Positions 52,030 to 61,545 of a DNA stretch of 64,000 nt are shown here, piece after piece (position 1 is the first letter of the stretch; each line of letters begins with the position of its first letter). The stretch comes from Patiriisocius sp047731265. GTDB taxonomy: Bacteria > Bacteroidota > Bacteroidia > Flavobacteriales > Flavobacteriaceae. Position numbers and translations under genes: made by a program. The DNA lies in assembly GCF_047731265.1 (NCBI RefSeq), contig NZ_CP159835.1:2976001-3040000 (forward strand). The letters are read 5' to 3'. The notes under the pieces were generated by a model that was not told where the DNA came from, did no database searches, and saw only the letters and a list, made by a program, of their open reading frames with translations.

Positions 52030-53595
52030 TTGAAATTAAAAACTGAAGATATTTTAGATGAAACAAAGGAAGGAAAAGACCTCTATACCTATCAAAAAGG
52101 AGCTATAGATAGAATCTTTGAGGCCTTTGAAGAAGGAAAAGAGAATTATCATTTGTTATATCAACTTCCTACGGGTGGGGGAAAAACTGTTATTTTCTCT
52201 GAAATTGTTAGACAATATTTAAAAAACCATAAAAAGAAGGTGCTTATTATGACGCACCGTATTGAGCTTTGCAAACAAACCAGCAATATGCTCACAGAAT
52301 TTGGGGTGAATAATAAAGTTGTAAACAGTACTGCAAACCTCGATGATCAAGATGAATATGGTTGTTTCGTGGCAATGGTTGAAACCCTAAACAATAGATT
52401 GCAAGATGACAAAATGGATATTAGTGACGTGGGTCTTGTAATTATCGATGAGGCACATTATAACTCTTTTACCAAGCTTTTTAAATACTTCGAAAATGCA
52501 TTTATTTTAGGGGTTACGGCAACTCCTTTGAGTTCCAATATCAAGCTCCCAATGAATGATAATTACAATGAGCTCATTGTAGGTGAAACGATTGAGGCAC
52601 TTATCGAAAATGAATTTTTATCACGTGCAAATACCTATAGTTACAATGTTGGTTTAACCTCCCTTGAGGTAGGTGCTAATGGCGATTATACAGTGAAATC
52701 TTCTGAAGATTTATATACCCAGAGCGATATGCTTAGCAAGCTAATGCAAGCTTACGAAGAGCGTTCTAAAGGAAAGAAAACACTTATTTTTAATAACGGT
52801 ATTAATACATCGTTACACGTATATGATGCATTTAATTATGCTGGCTATCCTGTTATGCACCTTGATAATACCGCCACAAAAAAGCAACGTAAAGCAATCC
52901 TAAAATGGTTTCATGAAACACCAGATGCTATTTTAACTTCGGTTAGTATATTGACTACTGGATTTGATGAACCATCGGTAAAGTCCATTATTTTAAATCG
53001 TGCGACGAAGTCTTTAACACTTTATTATCAAATGATTGGTCGTGGTTCTCGTGTTCTAAAAAACAAAACGACATTCGATGTAATAGATTTAGGAAATAAC
53101 TTTCACAGATTTGGTCCTTGGGGCGCCGACTTGGATTGGCAACGCATCTTTAGATCTCCCAATTATTATTTAGATAATATCATGGATGATGAGGAGCTGG
53201 AAAGCTACTTTTTCTATGAAATGCCCGATGAGCTTAGAGAAAAATTCAAAAACTCTGAAGAAGTAGGTTTTGATATCAAAGGCGCCTATACAGATTCAGT
53301 AAGACAAGGGGAAACCTCCAAGGTAATACTGGAGCGTTCTATTGCTCAACACGCCTATATTTGTACTGAAAATAGTGATGATATGTTTGATGCTCTAGGT
53401 TTAGCAAAGGAACTAGGCGAAGATATTGACTTTAGAATATTGCGATATTCAAAATGTATTAGTAAGAGCACACATAATTTCGTTACGTGGCTTGAGAATG
53501 ATTATCGCTTAAAATTACGATCATACATTCGCACTAATTTTGACGAAGTGTATGAACAAATTCACGGCCATCCACCGCTGGAAGAAGACGAATAA
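52030..53595 (+). CDS. Superfamily II DEAD/DEAH-type helicase
   Basis: 521 residues. The TTG start at 52030 is accepted because no ATG precedes motif I. Motifs: YQKGAIDRIF (Q-like), Walker A LPTGGGKTV, Ia MTHRIELCKQ, II VIIDEAHYN, III GVTATPL, V SVSILTTGFDEPSV and VI YYQMIGRGSRVL. This is the ResIII/SSL2-like class of small DNA helicases common in Bacteroidota. The C-terminal ~100 residues carry no added nuclease domain. Role in DNA or RNA handling unknown. Confidence 0.9.
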   Translation: MKLKTEDILDETKEGKDLYTYQKGAIDRIFEAFEEGKENYHLLYQLPTGGGKTVIFSEIVRQYLKNHKKKVLIMTHRIELCKQTSNMLTEFGVNNKVVNSTANLDDQDEYGCFVAMVETLNNRLQDDKMDISDVGLVIIDEAHYNSFTKLFKYFENAFILGVTATPLSSNIKLPMNDNYNELIVGETIEALIENEFLSRANTYSYNVGLTSLEVGANGDYTVKSSEDLYTQSDMLSKLMQAYEERSKGKKTLIFNNGINTSLHVYDAFNYAGYPVMHLDNTATKKQRKAILKWFHETPDAILTSVSILTTGFDEPSVKSIILNRATKSLTLYYQMIGRGSRVLKNKTTFDVIDLGNNFHRFGPWGADLDWQRIFRSPNYYLDNIMDDEELESYFFYEMPDELREKFKNSEEVGFDIKGAYTDSVRQGETSKVILERSIAQHAYICTENSDDMFDALGLAKELGEDIDFRILRYSKCISKSTHNFVTWLENDYRLKLRSYIRTNFDEVYEQIHGHPPLEEDE

Positions 53596-53756
53596 ACTAT
53601 CTCGGGTTTCGGGGCCACCATAACAAGCAAGAACGAAACTTTAAAAATTATAATAGATAACATTTTAGATTCCTCAACAGAAAAGGAATAATGTTGGGCA
53701 TAAAAAACTTTTCAAATTGCGAATTCTGAAATGTTTTTTTAATCTTAGCTATTGAA

Positions 53757-54359
53757 TTAATTACCGTTAATCAATTTTTCTTCAACATCTTTATAGTCTA
53801 ATACTTCGGTGTTTAATAAGCCTTTTATGTTAAATATGGGTGTTGAAATGGTGTCTAGTCGATTCATTGCATTTCCAACATGTTTTTTAGTTTCAGGGTT
53901 TTCTGCCAAATTGGTCTTTTCGTACTTATAAACACTTCGTTCTAATTGAGCGACTAATGTATCGCAAGTTTGACATTTTTCAGTAACATAAAGTATGATT
54001 GGCACTTTGGGGTTTATTCGTATTGGAGTAGCTTCTTTACGCAATACTCTTCTTGAAATACTATCAGAAACCGTTTGTTTAACCTTGTATTGAGGGGTTT
54101 CGCCTTTGTTTACCATTAGATTTATCAAATGTACTTTTGAAGTAGCAGGAACTAAAATGCCTCTTGGTTTGCGTTTGCTTTGTCTAAATCCACTTCCCTC
54201 AACTTCTACGGTTGCTTCAACATCTGATAACGTTTCATTGAGACCATATAACATAATTCTGTTTCCTCGTCGTTCTTCTTCAATTTTTAATTCCTTTACT
54301 TGAGCTATTACGACTGCTTGTAATAAGAATACAAGGGCAAATAAAAATTCTTTTTTCAT
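53757..54359 (-). CDS. Exported protein with glutaredoxin-like C-terminal domain
   Basis: 200 residues, signal peptide through VVIAQ. The middle is a beta domain; the C-terminal ~75 residues look like a thioredoxin/glutaredoxin fold with a CQTC active-site pair (ILYVTEKCQTCDTLVAQLER) and the cis-Pro-type STPIFNIKG. It probably handles disulphides in the periplasm. Convergent neighbours are absent; the upstream peroxidase gene runs the same way behind a terminator. Confidence 0.75.
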   Translation of the reverse strand: MKKEFLFALVFLLQAVVIAQVKELKIEEERRGNRIMLYGLNETLSDVEATVEVEGSGFRQSKRKPRGILVPATSKVHLINLMVNKGETPQYKVKQTVSDSISRRVLRKEATPIRINPKVPIILYVTEKCQTCDTLVAQLERSVYKYEKTNLAENPETKKHVGNAMNRLDTISTPIFNIKGLLNTEVLDYKDVEEKLINGN

Positions 54360-54437
54360 AATTAGTCTTTTTCTACAAATCTAATGAGAAAACAAAAGAT
54401 AGGGTCCTGTTTGATTTATATTTAACTCACAAAAAAC

Positions 54438-54466
54438 TCCCATTTTTAAAGTGGGAGCTTTTTTTG
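54438..54466 (-). terminator. Terminator of the peroxidase gene
   Basis: CTCCCA-loop-TGGGAG with A and T runs on both sides, between the peroxidase end (54504) and the next minus-strand start. Confidence 0.75.
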
Positions 54467-54503
54467 ACAATAGTGTCTTATGTTATATTGAAGAATAGTG
54501 GTT

Positions 54504-56441
54504 CTATTTATTCTTAATCAATTTTAATTGACCATTACCAACGACGCTAGTTAATGAGATTACATAGGTCCCGTTAGCCAATGCATCAGAAAGTTCAAAT
54601 TCGTGCTCGGTAATTCCTCGCCAGATAGCAATAGGCTTTTGTTGAACTACAATTCCATTAAGATCATAAATAGTTAAGGTCGCCATAGAAGGTCTGCGAG
54701 CTTCAATGCTAATCTCAAAGTATTTTTGAGTTGGATTTGGATATGCTTTTAAATTCATATTCATTACACCCGTAAAAGGAAAGAATTCAACGTCTAATTG
54801 GTCTCTTGGTAACGCAATAAAAACATTTTCTTGTAACACGTCGATATCTGTATTGCGCAATAATACCTGGGATAGTGTAGTGTTTTTAATTTCGGCTATT
54901 TCTTCCTGCGAAAGTGCTGGATCGTTTTCGTAGTAGTACCTATCTCCATCGCGAAGCGCGGCAAACTGCATCATAAATAATTGATTTAAACCTTCACCTA
55001 AAATAGCATTAGGCAAGTGATCTTCACTCATAAAACCAATCCAAGGATCGATATCATTAATGTCATCATATACCGTAGATAGTTTTGTTTGTAACACTAT
55101 ATCGCTCGTTAAGTCTGCTAAAGTTGCGTGTGGAGCAAGTCCTATGTCCACGCGAATAGTATTGTAATCTGCTACGCCTCTTTCTCTTGCACGGCTAAAG
55201 TTAGTCGCAAGCAAATCGATACCACCAGATCCTGGAGGTCCGAAAAGGAAATTACGCAAATCGTTCATAATTAACGGATCAATTAGTTGGTGTTTTTGTG
55301 CAGCCATTCCTCTAAAAAAAGGAGATACACCACCTTCTGTTCTTAAAATATCTGGATTAAAAAACCCATCTCTTAAATCGATGGCCCCAAAATTAAAATC
55401 ATCACCATTTTCTTCCATTCTAATTAATCTTCCATTAACCATTGTGTGACCAAAACGATAACCAGCTGCTGAAAAAACATTTATAATACTTGCATCTACT
55501 GAAGTATCGTAGCCTGTGTATGCCGGCAATTGAACACCAATGGTAGGTAAAAACTCTTCATAGGTTATGGCTTGTACGATGCCTCCAACAATTTTACGAG
55601 CACGTTCAAAAATTTCTTCATCATTCCAGCTTGGATTATCTATTTTGAGAAGTACTGCCTGTCTATTATGCTCAAGAACCATTAAAGTATGGAAACAAGC
55701 AAGTCCTGGTTGCTCATTAACACGAACATCACCACCAACAAAAAACTTTTCAGGAACCTCGGGACCATCAACAATCATAAATGGAGCTGTAGTGTCTATA
55801 GCACTGTCAAACTGGCCATCAACAGTATTCCAAGGCAATCCATTAGCAGCTGACGTTTTAAATAAACCGTCAACGCCCGTTCGTAACCAAGCCACCCTAA
55901 CTTCATCACTTCCGTAGACCATAGATGCGTCTATATAAGATGTAATTGCATTTACGTGCCTGCGTGGATTTGCTACCGAAGTCCCGGTTGCGTCATCTGA
56001 AATAGATCTAAACATTCTAATTTCATTCGTTCCAGTACAAGCAGGATCAAACATAGGATCACAACTAGGAACCATTATATTTAATGGCTCAGTTGGCTCA
56101 TCATCGTTTAAATTGATGTCGTGGTCAATAAATTGACCCCAGCCCCAAACATAATCACTTAGGTTTAATTCATTTGCAAGAAATTCTTCTTGGCTTCCTA
56201 GCGCATTACTCACTGTTCTAGCATTGGCTCTATCTGGTGCTCCAGGTTCACTAATCCCATCGCTATATGCCACCGTAGTAAAGGTTCTAAAGTTTGTTTC
56301 TGCCGCCCCCCATAACGGATTGGCGATATTGTTATCTATACCGTCGTAGCTTCGGTTTTCTTGCGACACTGCAGTGCTACAAAGAAGCAGTACAAAAAAG
56401 AGAGTCGTGTAAAATTGTTTCATTTGATTGGTTTTTACCAA
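54504..56441 (-). CDS. Animal-type haem peroxidase with T9SS sorting domain
   Basis: 645 residues; ATG at 56441 or 56423, both before the signal peptide (FYTTLFFVLLLCSTAVS). Peroxidase domain: distal-His string WGQFIDHDI, calcium/loop region, NEQPGLACFHTLMVLEHNR, and proximal-His string YRFGHTMVNGR near residue 330. The C-terminal ~80 residues are a T9SS sorting domain (LKAYPNPTQKYFEIS, GTYVISLTS). It would be secreted and oxidise halides or phenolic compounds outside the cell; such enzymes are frequent in marine bacteria. Confidence 0.92.
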   Translation of the reverse strand: MVKTNQMKQFYTTLFFVLLLCSTAVSQENRSYDGIDNNIANPLWGAAETNFRTFTTVAYSDGISEPGAPDRANARTVSNALGSQEEFLANELNLSDYVWGWGQFIDHDINLNDDEPTEPLNIMVPSCDPMFDPACTGTNEIRMFRSISDDATGTSVANPRRHVNAITSYIDASMVYGSDEVRVAWLRTGVDGLFKTSAANGLPWNTVDGQFDSAIDTTAPFMIVDGPEVPEKFFVGGDVRVNEQPGLACFHTLMVLEHNRQAVLLKIDNPSWNDEEIFERARKIVGGIVQAITYEEFLPTIGVQLPAYTGYDTSVDASIINVFSAAGYRFGHTMVNGRLIRMEENGDDFNFGAIDLRDGFFNPDILRTEGGVSPFFRGMAAQKHQLIDPLIMNDLRNFLFGPPGSGGIDLLATNFSRARERGVADYNTIRVDIGLAPHATLADLTSDIVLQTKLSTVYDDINDIDPWIGFMSEDHLPNAILGEGLNQLFMMQFAALRDGDRYYYENDPALSQEEIAEIKNTTLSQVLLRNTDIDVLQENVFIALPRDQLDVEFFPFTGVMNMNLKAYPNPTQKYFEISIEARRPSMATLTIYDLNGIVVQQKPIAIWRGITEHEFELSDALANGTYVISLTSVVGNGQLKLIKNK

Positions 56442-56609
56442 AAATAAGAAATATTACCTTTTTTAAAGTTAACTGTAAGCTTTTATTTTTTTTACGTCTC
56501 GATTCTATTTGAAAAGCGAAAAACTACTATAAAATATATTTTTACAGTAGTTCTTCGCTAGATGAATCAGGTATTATTGATTCTGATAATAAAGTCATTT
56601 TACAATAAA

Positions 56610-56891
56610 TCACCCAATTAAAGCATCAATAATTTCCGCTAATTCAAAATCTTTTTCAGTAACTCCATCTGCATCGTGGGTGGTTAAGAATATTTCTAAG
56701 CTATTATATACATTGCTCCATTCTGGGTGGTGGCCTAATCTTTCGGCTTCAAAGGCTATTCTTGTCATCGCAGAAAAGGCTTCTTTAAAGTTTTCAAACT
56801 CAAAAACCGTGTGCAAAGCATCATCGTGATAATCCCAACCTTCAAAACTTTTTAATCTTTCTTGGATTTGTTCTTCAGTAAGTTTTTCCAT
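56610..56891 (-). CDS. Pterin-4a-carbinolamine dehydratase
   Basis: 93 residues covering the complete PCD/DCoH fold. FEFENFKEAFSAMTRI followed by the active-site string GHHPEWSNVYN (His pair and Pro-Glu-Trp), then FLTTHDADGVTEKDFELA. It dehydrates 4a-hydroxytetrahydrobiopterin formed by aromatic amino acid hydroxylases. The matching hydroxylase gene is not in the window. Short intergenic gap to the following sugar-epimerase-like gene. Confidence 0.94.
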   Translation of the reverse strand: MEKLTEEQIQERLKSFEGWDYHDDALHTVFEFENFKEAFSAMTRIAFEAERLGHHPEWSNVYNSLEIFLTTHDADGVTEKDFELAEIIDALIG

Positions 56892-56992
56892 AGTTGAATT
56901 TTTAATGTTTTTAGCCTGAGCTTGGCGAAGTTTATGAGCAAAGGTCCTCTATAAGCTCAAACAGACTTGTTTTAGTTAATTTACAGTTATTA

Positions 56993-57844
56993 TTAATTTC
57001 TTAATGTTACAATATCTTCTAAGATACAATTTTCAATAACTTCAGCAACGGTAATTCGATATGTTTTTGGAAGTTTTTTTAGCTTTGGAAGGATGGCTAA
57101 AAACCGATCTTCATTGCTACCGTACACATTTTTGAAAATTGGAAATGAACCATTGTATTTTTCACAAATTTCAGCAAAAAGATCGTGATGGTGGATCACA
57201 TCTTCACTAGAAAGATGGAAAATTCCATCTTCAGATCTATTGGCTAAATAATGGATTTGTTGCGCAATTTTAAAAGCAGTGGTAACACTTACAATCGTAT
57301 CTGGATACACTTCAAAATTGGCGTGGTTTTTTGTTGCTTGCCTAAGCTGCGTGATAATAGGAGAGTTGTTTCCTAATACTAATGGCAATCTTAAAATCGC
57401 TGCTTGGGCAGGAATTTCACTTTGCACTAATTTTTCAGCTGCAATTAAAAATTTACCTTTATCAGTAACCGAAATAGGACGCTTATTTTCATACGATGGA
57501 AATTCAAAAGTACCATCAAATACAGCAACAGAAGATAGTAAGAAGAATCTACTATGATGATTTATTGCGACGTACGCACAAATCTTTTTGTACTCCGGTA
57601 ATTGATTTTTTCGGTTGGCTCCAATGGCCGAAATAATAATCGTTGGTTTAATTTCAGCTAAAATAGAATCTATATTTTGTTTGTCGGTTGTATATTTAAA
57701 AAAGGCTTGATTGTCTTTATATGTTTCAGAAGCTGAAGCATACGTTCCGCAGGTATCAAAATAATGGCATAGCTCTCTATAAATAACATTGCCAATATAA
57801 CCGCTGGCGCCTAAAATTAAAACCGTGTGTTTTTTGAGTTTCAT
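56993..57844 (-). CDS. NAD(P)-dependent epimerase/dTDP-4-dehydrorhamnose-reductase-like protein
   Basis: 283 residues. Extended SDR fold with the cofactor motif VLILGASGYIGNVI at ~8-21 and SSVAVFDGT in place of the catalytic loop; the usual Y-x3-K is not evident (FPSYENKRPIS is the nearest, Y-x2-K). This is the RmlD/SDR-like branch used in cell-surface sugar synthesis, but the reaction cannot be named. Its start lies 12 bases after the glutaminase gene, so the two are probably one transcript. Confidence 0.75.
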   Translation of the reverse strand: MKLKKHTVLILGASGYIGNVIYRELCHYFDTCGTYASASETYKDNQAFFKYTTDKQNIDSILAEIKPTIIISAIGANRKNQLPEYKKICAYVAINHHSRFFLLSSVAVFDGTFEFPSYENKRPISVTDKGKFLIAAEKLVQSEIPAQAAILRLPLVLGNNSPIITQLRQATKNHANFEVYPDTIVSVTTAFKIAQQIHYLANRSEDGIFHLSSEDVIHHHDLFAEICEKYNGSFPIFKNVYGSNEDRFLAILPKLKKLPKTYRITVAEVIENCILEDIVTLRN

Positions 57845-57856
57845 ATACTATGTTCT

Positions 57857-58771
57857 CTAAAAAATAGAAGATTTTGTTTGGGTAGTAAATTGCTCTAAGG
57901 CTTTCATTCCTAGATACGAATTTCCTTTGTCGTTAAGTCCTGGGGACCAAGTAGTAATTACAAATTCGTTGGGTAATAATGCTACAATACCGCCACCAAC
58001 GCCACTTTTTCCTGGCAATCCTACTTCAAAAGCAAATTCACCGGCTTCATCATAAAAACCACAGGTGAGCATGATAGCATTAATCCGTTTTGCTTGTGTC
58101 GCCGTTAAACAGGCATTTCCACCCATACAAATACCTTGATTGGCAAAGGCAAAAAAGGCATTGGACAATTGTTTACAGTTCATAGCAATACTGCATTGGT
58201 GAAAATAGAAATCGAGCACGGTTTCTACTTCGTTTTCCAGATTGCCAAAGGACTTTAATAAATTGGCAATGGCATAATTTCTAAATCCTGTTTTATGTTC
58301 AGATTCGGCTACTTTTTTGTCAAAATCAATGCTTTGGTCATTTGCTAAATCTCGTACAAATTGTAAGAAATCTTCTTTGGGATTTTCTAAAGAACTTACC
58401 AAACAATCTGCAATGACAATGGATCCCGAATTTATTAAAGGGTTGCGTGGTATGCCTTTTTCCCGCTCCAACAAGGATAAATAATTAAAAGGATTTCCCG
58501 ACGGTTCAACATCAACGCGCTCCCAAAGTTTGTTTCCTTGATTGGCAAATGCCATGGCGAGTGAAAACACTTTTGAAATACTTTGAATAGAAAAAGCTGT
58601 TTCTGCATCTCCAACTTCAAAATTATTCGCATTAATCGTATTTAAATAAATAGCAAATTTGTCTTTTGAGACTTTTGCAAGTTCAGGAATATAGTTAGCT
58701 ACTTCGCCTTTATTTTCTACTTGGGAAAGTGTTTTGTGAATGTTGTTTAGAATTTTTTGGTAGTCTTGCAC
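57857..58771 (-). CDS. glsA: Glutaminase A
   Basis: 304 residues, full length for the serine-dependent glutaminase family. Catalytic S-x2-K in FSIQSISKVF (~62-68), PSGNPFNYLSLLE, RNPLINSGSIVIADC, the Tyr in FRNYAIANLL, and the conserved GLPGKSGVGGGIVALLP near the end. It converts glutamine to glutamate and ammonia in the cytoplasm. A family sometimes linked to acid resistance; no such context here. Confidence 0.95.
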   Translation of the reverse strand: MQDYQKILNNIHKTLSQVENKGEVANYIPELAKVSKDKFAIYLNTINANNFEVGDAETAFSIQSISKVFSLAMAFANQGNKLWERVDVEPSGNPFNYLSLLEREKGIPRNPLINSGSIVIADCLVSSLENPKEDFLQFVRDLANDQSIDFDKKVAESEHKTGFRNYAIANLLKSFGNLENEVETVLDFYFHQCSIAMNCKQLSNAFFAFANQGICMGGNACLTATQAKRINAIMLTCGFYDEAGEFAFEVGLPGKSGVGGGIVALLPNEFVITTWSPGLNDKGNSYLGMKALEQFTTQTKSSIF

Positions 58772-58974
58772 GAAAAAGGATTGTGGGTTTAAAAGTTTAT
58801 TTGCTCATTGGGTAATTAAAAAAGTACTCCCATCTTAATTTTGAAAGAATATGCCAGCGTTTAATTATGTCTTATAACCGAAATCCAACTTCCCTTATGC
58901 ACAAGATTTTTTTAATTACTAATTTATAACCGCTGGGGAAAGGATCTTAATTTTATCTTTTAAAATAAATTGTT

Positions 58975-60056
58975 TCACCCTTTATAAAAAGGCAATTTTA
59001 CCACCGTCGCAGGTACCGCATTTTTACGAATTTGAATATAAATTTGTGATCCAACGTCCTTAAATGCAATGGTAACATAGCCAAGGCCAATTCCAATGCC
59101 TAGTGATGGCGACATGGTGCCGCTGGTTACTTCACCAATTTTATTACTGTTATTATCTACGATATCGTAGCCTTGTCTTGGGATTCCCCGTTCATTGAGC
59201 TCAAAGGCGACTAATTTATTATCAATACCGCGTTCTTTTTGTTTTTTAAGTGCTTCACTGTTTACAAAATCCTTGGTAAATTTTGTAATCCATCCCAATC
59301 CAGCTTCAAGAGGGGAAGTGGTGTCTGTTATATCGTTTCCGTAGAGACAATAGCCCATTTCTAAACGCAGTGTATCACGAGCCGCAAGCCCTATTGGTTT
59401 GATTCCCCAAGCGGTTCCTGCTTCTAGTACTTTGTTCCAAATTTGAGCTACCTCTTCGTTTTTACAATAAATTTCGAATCCGCCGCTTCCTGTATACCCG
59501 GTTGCGCTTATAATAACGTTTTCGATTCCTGCAAAATCTGAAACCTTAAACGTGTAGAATTTTATAGCTGAAAGATCTTCACTCGCTAAGGATTGCATTG
59601 CTTCAATAGCATCTGGGCCTTGAATGGCAAGTAAAGAATATCCTTCGCTTATATTTTTTAGTTCTGCATGCACGTGGTTGTGTTTGTTAATCCACGCCCA
59701 ATCTTTATCGATATTAGATGCATTTACAACAAGCAACCATTGTTCTTCTTCAAGACGGTATACAATAAGGTCGTCTACAATACCACCATCTGAGTTAGGC
59801 AAGCAACTGTATTGCGCTTGACCATCTACCAATTTTGATGCATCGTTGCTACAAACGAGCTGAATTAAAGCAAGCGCTTTGGGGCCTTTTACGAGAAATT
59901 ACCCATGTGCGAAACATCAAAAACACCTACACCAGTTCTCACGGTTTCGTGTTCTGCCTTTACGCCTTCGTAAGAAACAGGCATATTATAGCCTGCAAAA
60001 GGAACCATTTTTGCCCCAAGGGCTTCGTGTATTTTACTTAATGCTGTTTCTTTCAT
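58975..60056 (-). pseudogene. gcvT: Aminomethyltransferase (glycine cleavage T protein), one frameshift
   Basis: The ATG at 60056 begins a good GcvT start (LSKIHEALGAKMVPFAGYN, then VGVFDVSHMG) that stops at 59889-59891; the rest, from VKGPKALALIQLV through 58975, is in the next frame. One base is missing near 59894-59898 (GGTAATTTCTCGTAAAAGG); restoring it gives a full ~360-residue protein with NGLRARDTLR-like GLAARDTLRLEMG, GWITKFTKDF and GTMSPSLGIGIG. GcvT passes the glycine methylene to tetrahydrofolate. An otherwise intact housekeeping gene, so either a sequencing error or a very recent mutation. Confidence 0.9.
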
Positions 60057-60336
60057 AAATATATTCCCACTTATTTGGGAGTGTTTTTAAAAGTGCTTTT
60101 TACTTTCAGCACTATTTTGTAATTGATACACTTAGGAGTTATGATCAGTAAAAACTCTTGTGTTTTTTTCGCAATACAAATGTAACGTGTAGCGATATAG
60201 ATGACCAAATTTTTAAATGAATTTGTTTAAACATTAGTGAATGACTTTTTATTTCCAAAGTATAGCATCTTTGGCTTAAAGGCACTGTTTGGTAATAGAC
60301 TATTTTAGTTGATTTTAGAAAAAAAGTGAATGTGTA

Positions 60337-61026
60337 TTGAACGTTATAAAAGCTATATTTCTTCTTATTTCGAGTCTATTATTGTTTAAGGATAATACTT
60401 TAAAAACACAAACTAGTGATGATTCCTTGCGATTGATTTGGAATAATGAACCGCAATTAGATTCCATTCGGTTTGATGCGCTAACTGAATATCATATTAA
60501 AAATAGTTTTGCGCATCCTGATTTGGTTTTAATATATACAAACGATCATTATCAATGAGCACAACGTAAAAATAGTAAGAAAGAAATGGCCAAAACGCCT
60601 AACGAGCGTGCTATTGAATTTTACGCAAAAGGTAATTATGATTGTTCTGAAGTTATGCTTTAAAAGGCACCCACGCTCATAGAAAAATTGGAAGACCCTA
60701 CTTTTTTAACCAAGAAATATGCAAATTTTGGAAATATTTATCGGGTACAAAACATGGGTCGACAGGCAATACGATATTATATACTAAGCTTAGATAGATG
60801 TAGGAAAGGAAATTTAGAATCTGCTCAAGGAGAGATACTAAATAATCTAGGGTTGGTGTGCTACGACATCAATAATTTTGAGCTTGCTTTAGACTTATTT
60901 AAAAAGATAAATATAGAAAATGAGAATGGAAATATTTGGTTAAATATTGGTGCTGTTCATTTTGAAAAAGGAGCTTATGATAAAACTGTTCTAATTGGGG
61001 AGAGTGCTTTGACTTCGCTGATTTAA
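60337..61026 (+). pseudogene. TPR-repeat protein, decayed by in-frame stops
   Basis: TTG at 60337 opens a signal-like leader (AIFLLISSLLLFKDN). The frame has TGA at 60556 and TAA at 60661 but keeps reading for 230 codons: ERAIEFYAKGNYDCSEVML, GNIYRVQNMGRQAIRYYILS and ILNNLGLVCYDINNFELALD, clear TPR helices of the kind found in Bacteroidota sensor proteins. No C-terminal output domain remains. About 280 bases upstream (60057-60336) hold no other gene. Confidence 0.75.
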
Positions 61027-61094
61027 TTCTGACTATATATGAAAGACTAATTCACTAAACGTTTTATATAAATGTTACAAAAAATAGAACTGGT

Positions 61095-61500
61095 ATGATT
61101 AGAACGGTACAGATTGGAAGCAAAAAACAGCGACGCTAACTGGAGATATAGGAAGTGATTTTTTTCGCAGGTCTATAAGCCTATATCGAGAATGCAGTAT
61201 TATTGCCATTGGGACTCCTTTTAACAGCGTTTATGGTGCTAATTCTTTACAAGCTCGTGTATTTGAAAAAATGATTTTAGCTACACCGTATCTGTCAAGC
61301 TTCAATGTGAGTTACTATCCCAACCCTAATCCAAGCTTTGTCACTATAAAATCTTCATAAAGTAATATGGGAGTGACACTTTTTAACTTACTGGGGCAAA
61401 AACTAATGAATGTTAAAGGAAAGGGTGCTATTTTAAAAATAGGTTTTACCAAACAGGCTGTTGGCACCTATTTTGTCAGATAGACAAAACACTGAAACAA
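61095..61500 (+). pseudogene. Remnant of a T9SS-secreted beta-repeat protein
   Basis: In one frame: DWKQKTATLTGDIGSDFFRR, SISLYRECSIIAIGTPF, GANSLQARVFEK, then SYYPNPNPSFVTIKSS, a stop, and GVTLFNLLGQKLMNVKG up to GTYFVR. The first part matches a W-x-Q / SVSLSxDGxxxAIG-type beta-propeller repeat seen in Flavobacteriaceae, the last part a T9SS sorting domain. Only one repeat is left and several stops are present. Confidence 0.65.
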
Positions 61501-61545
61501 TAAAAATCATTAAAAAATAAAGTTAAGTAGCTGTTAAATTATAAC

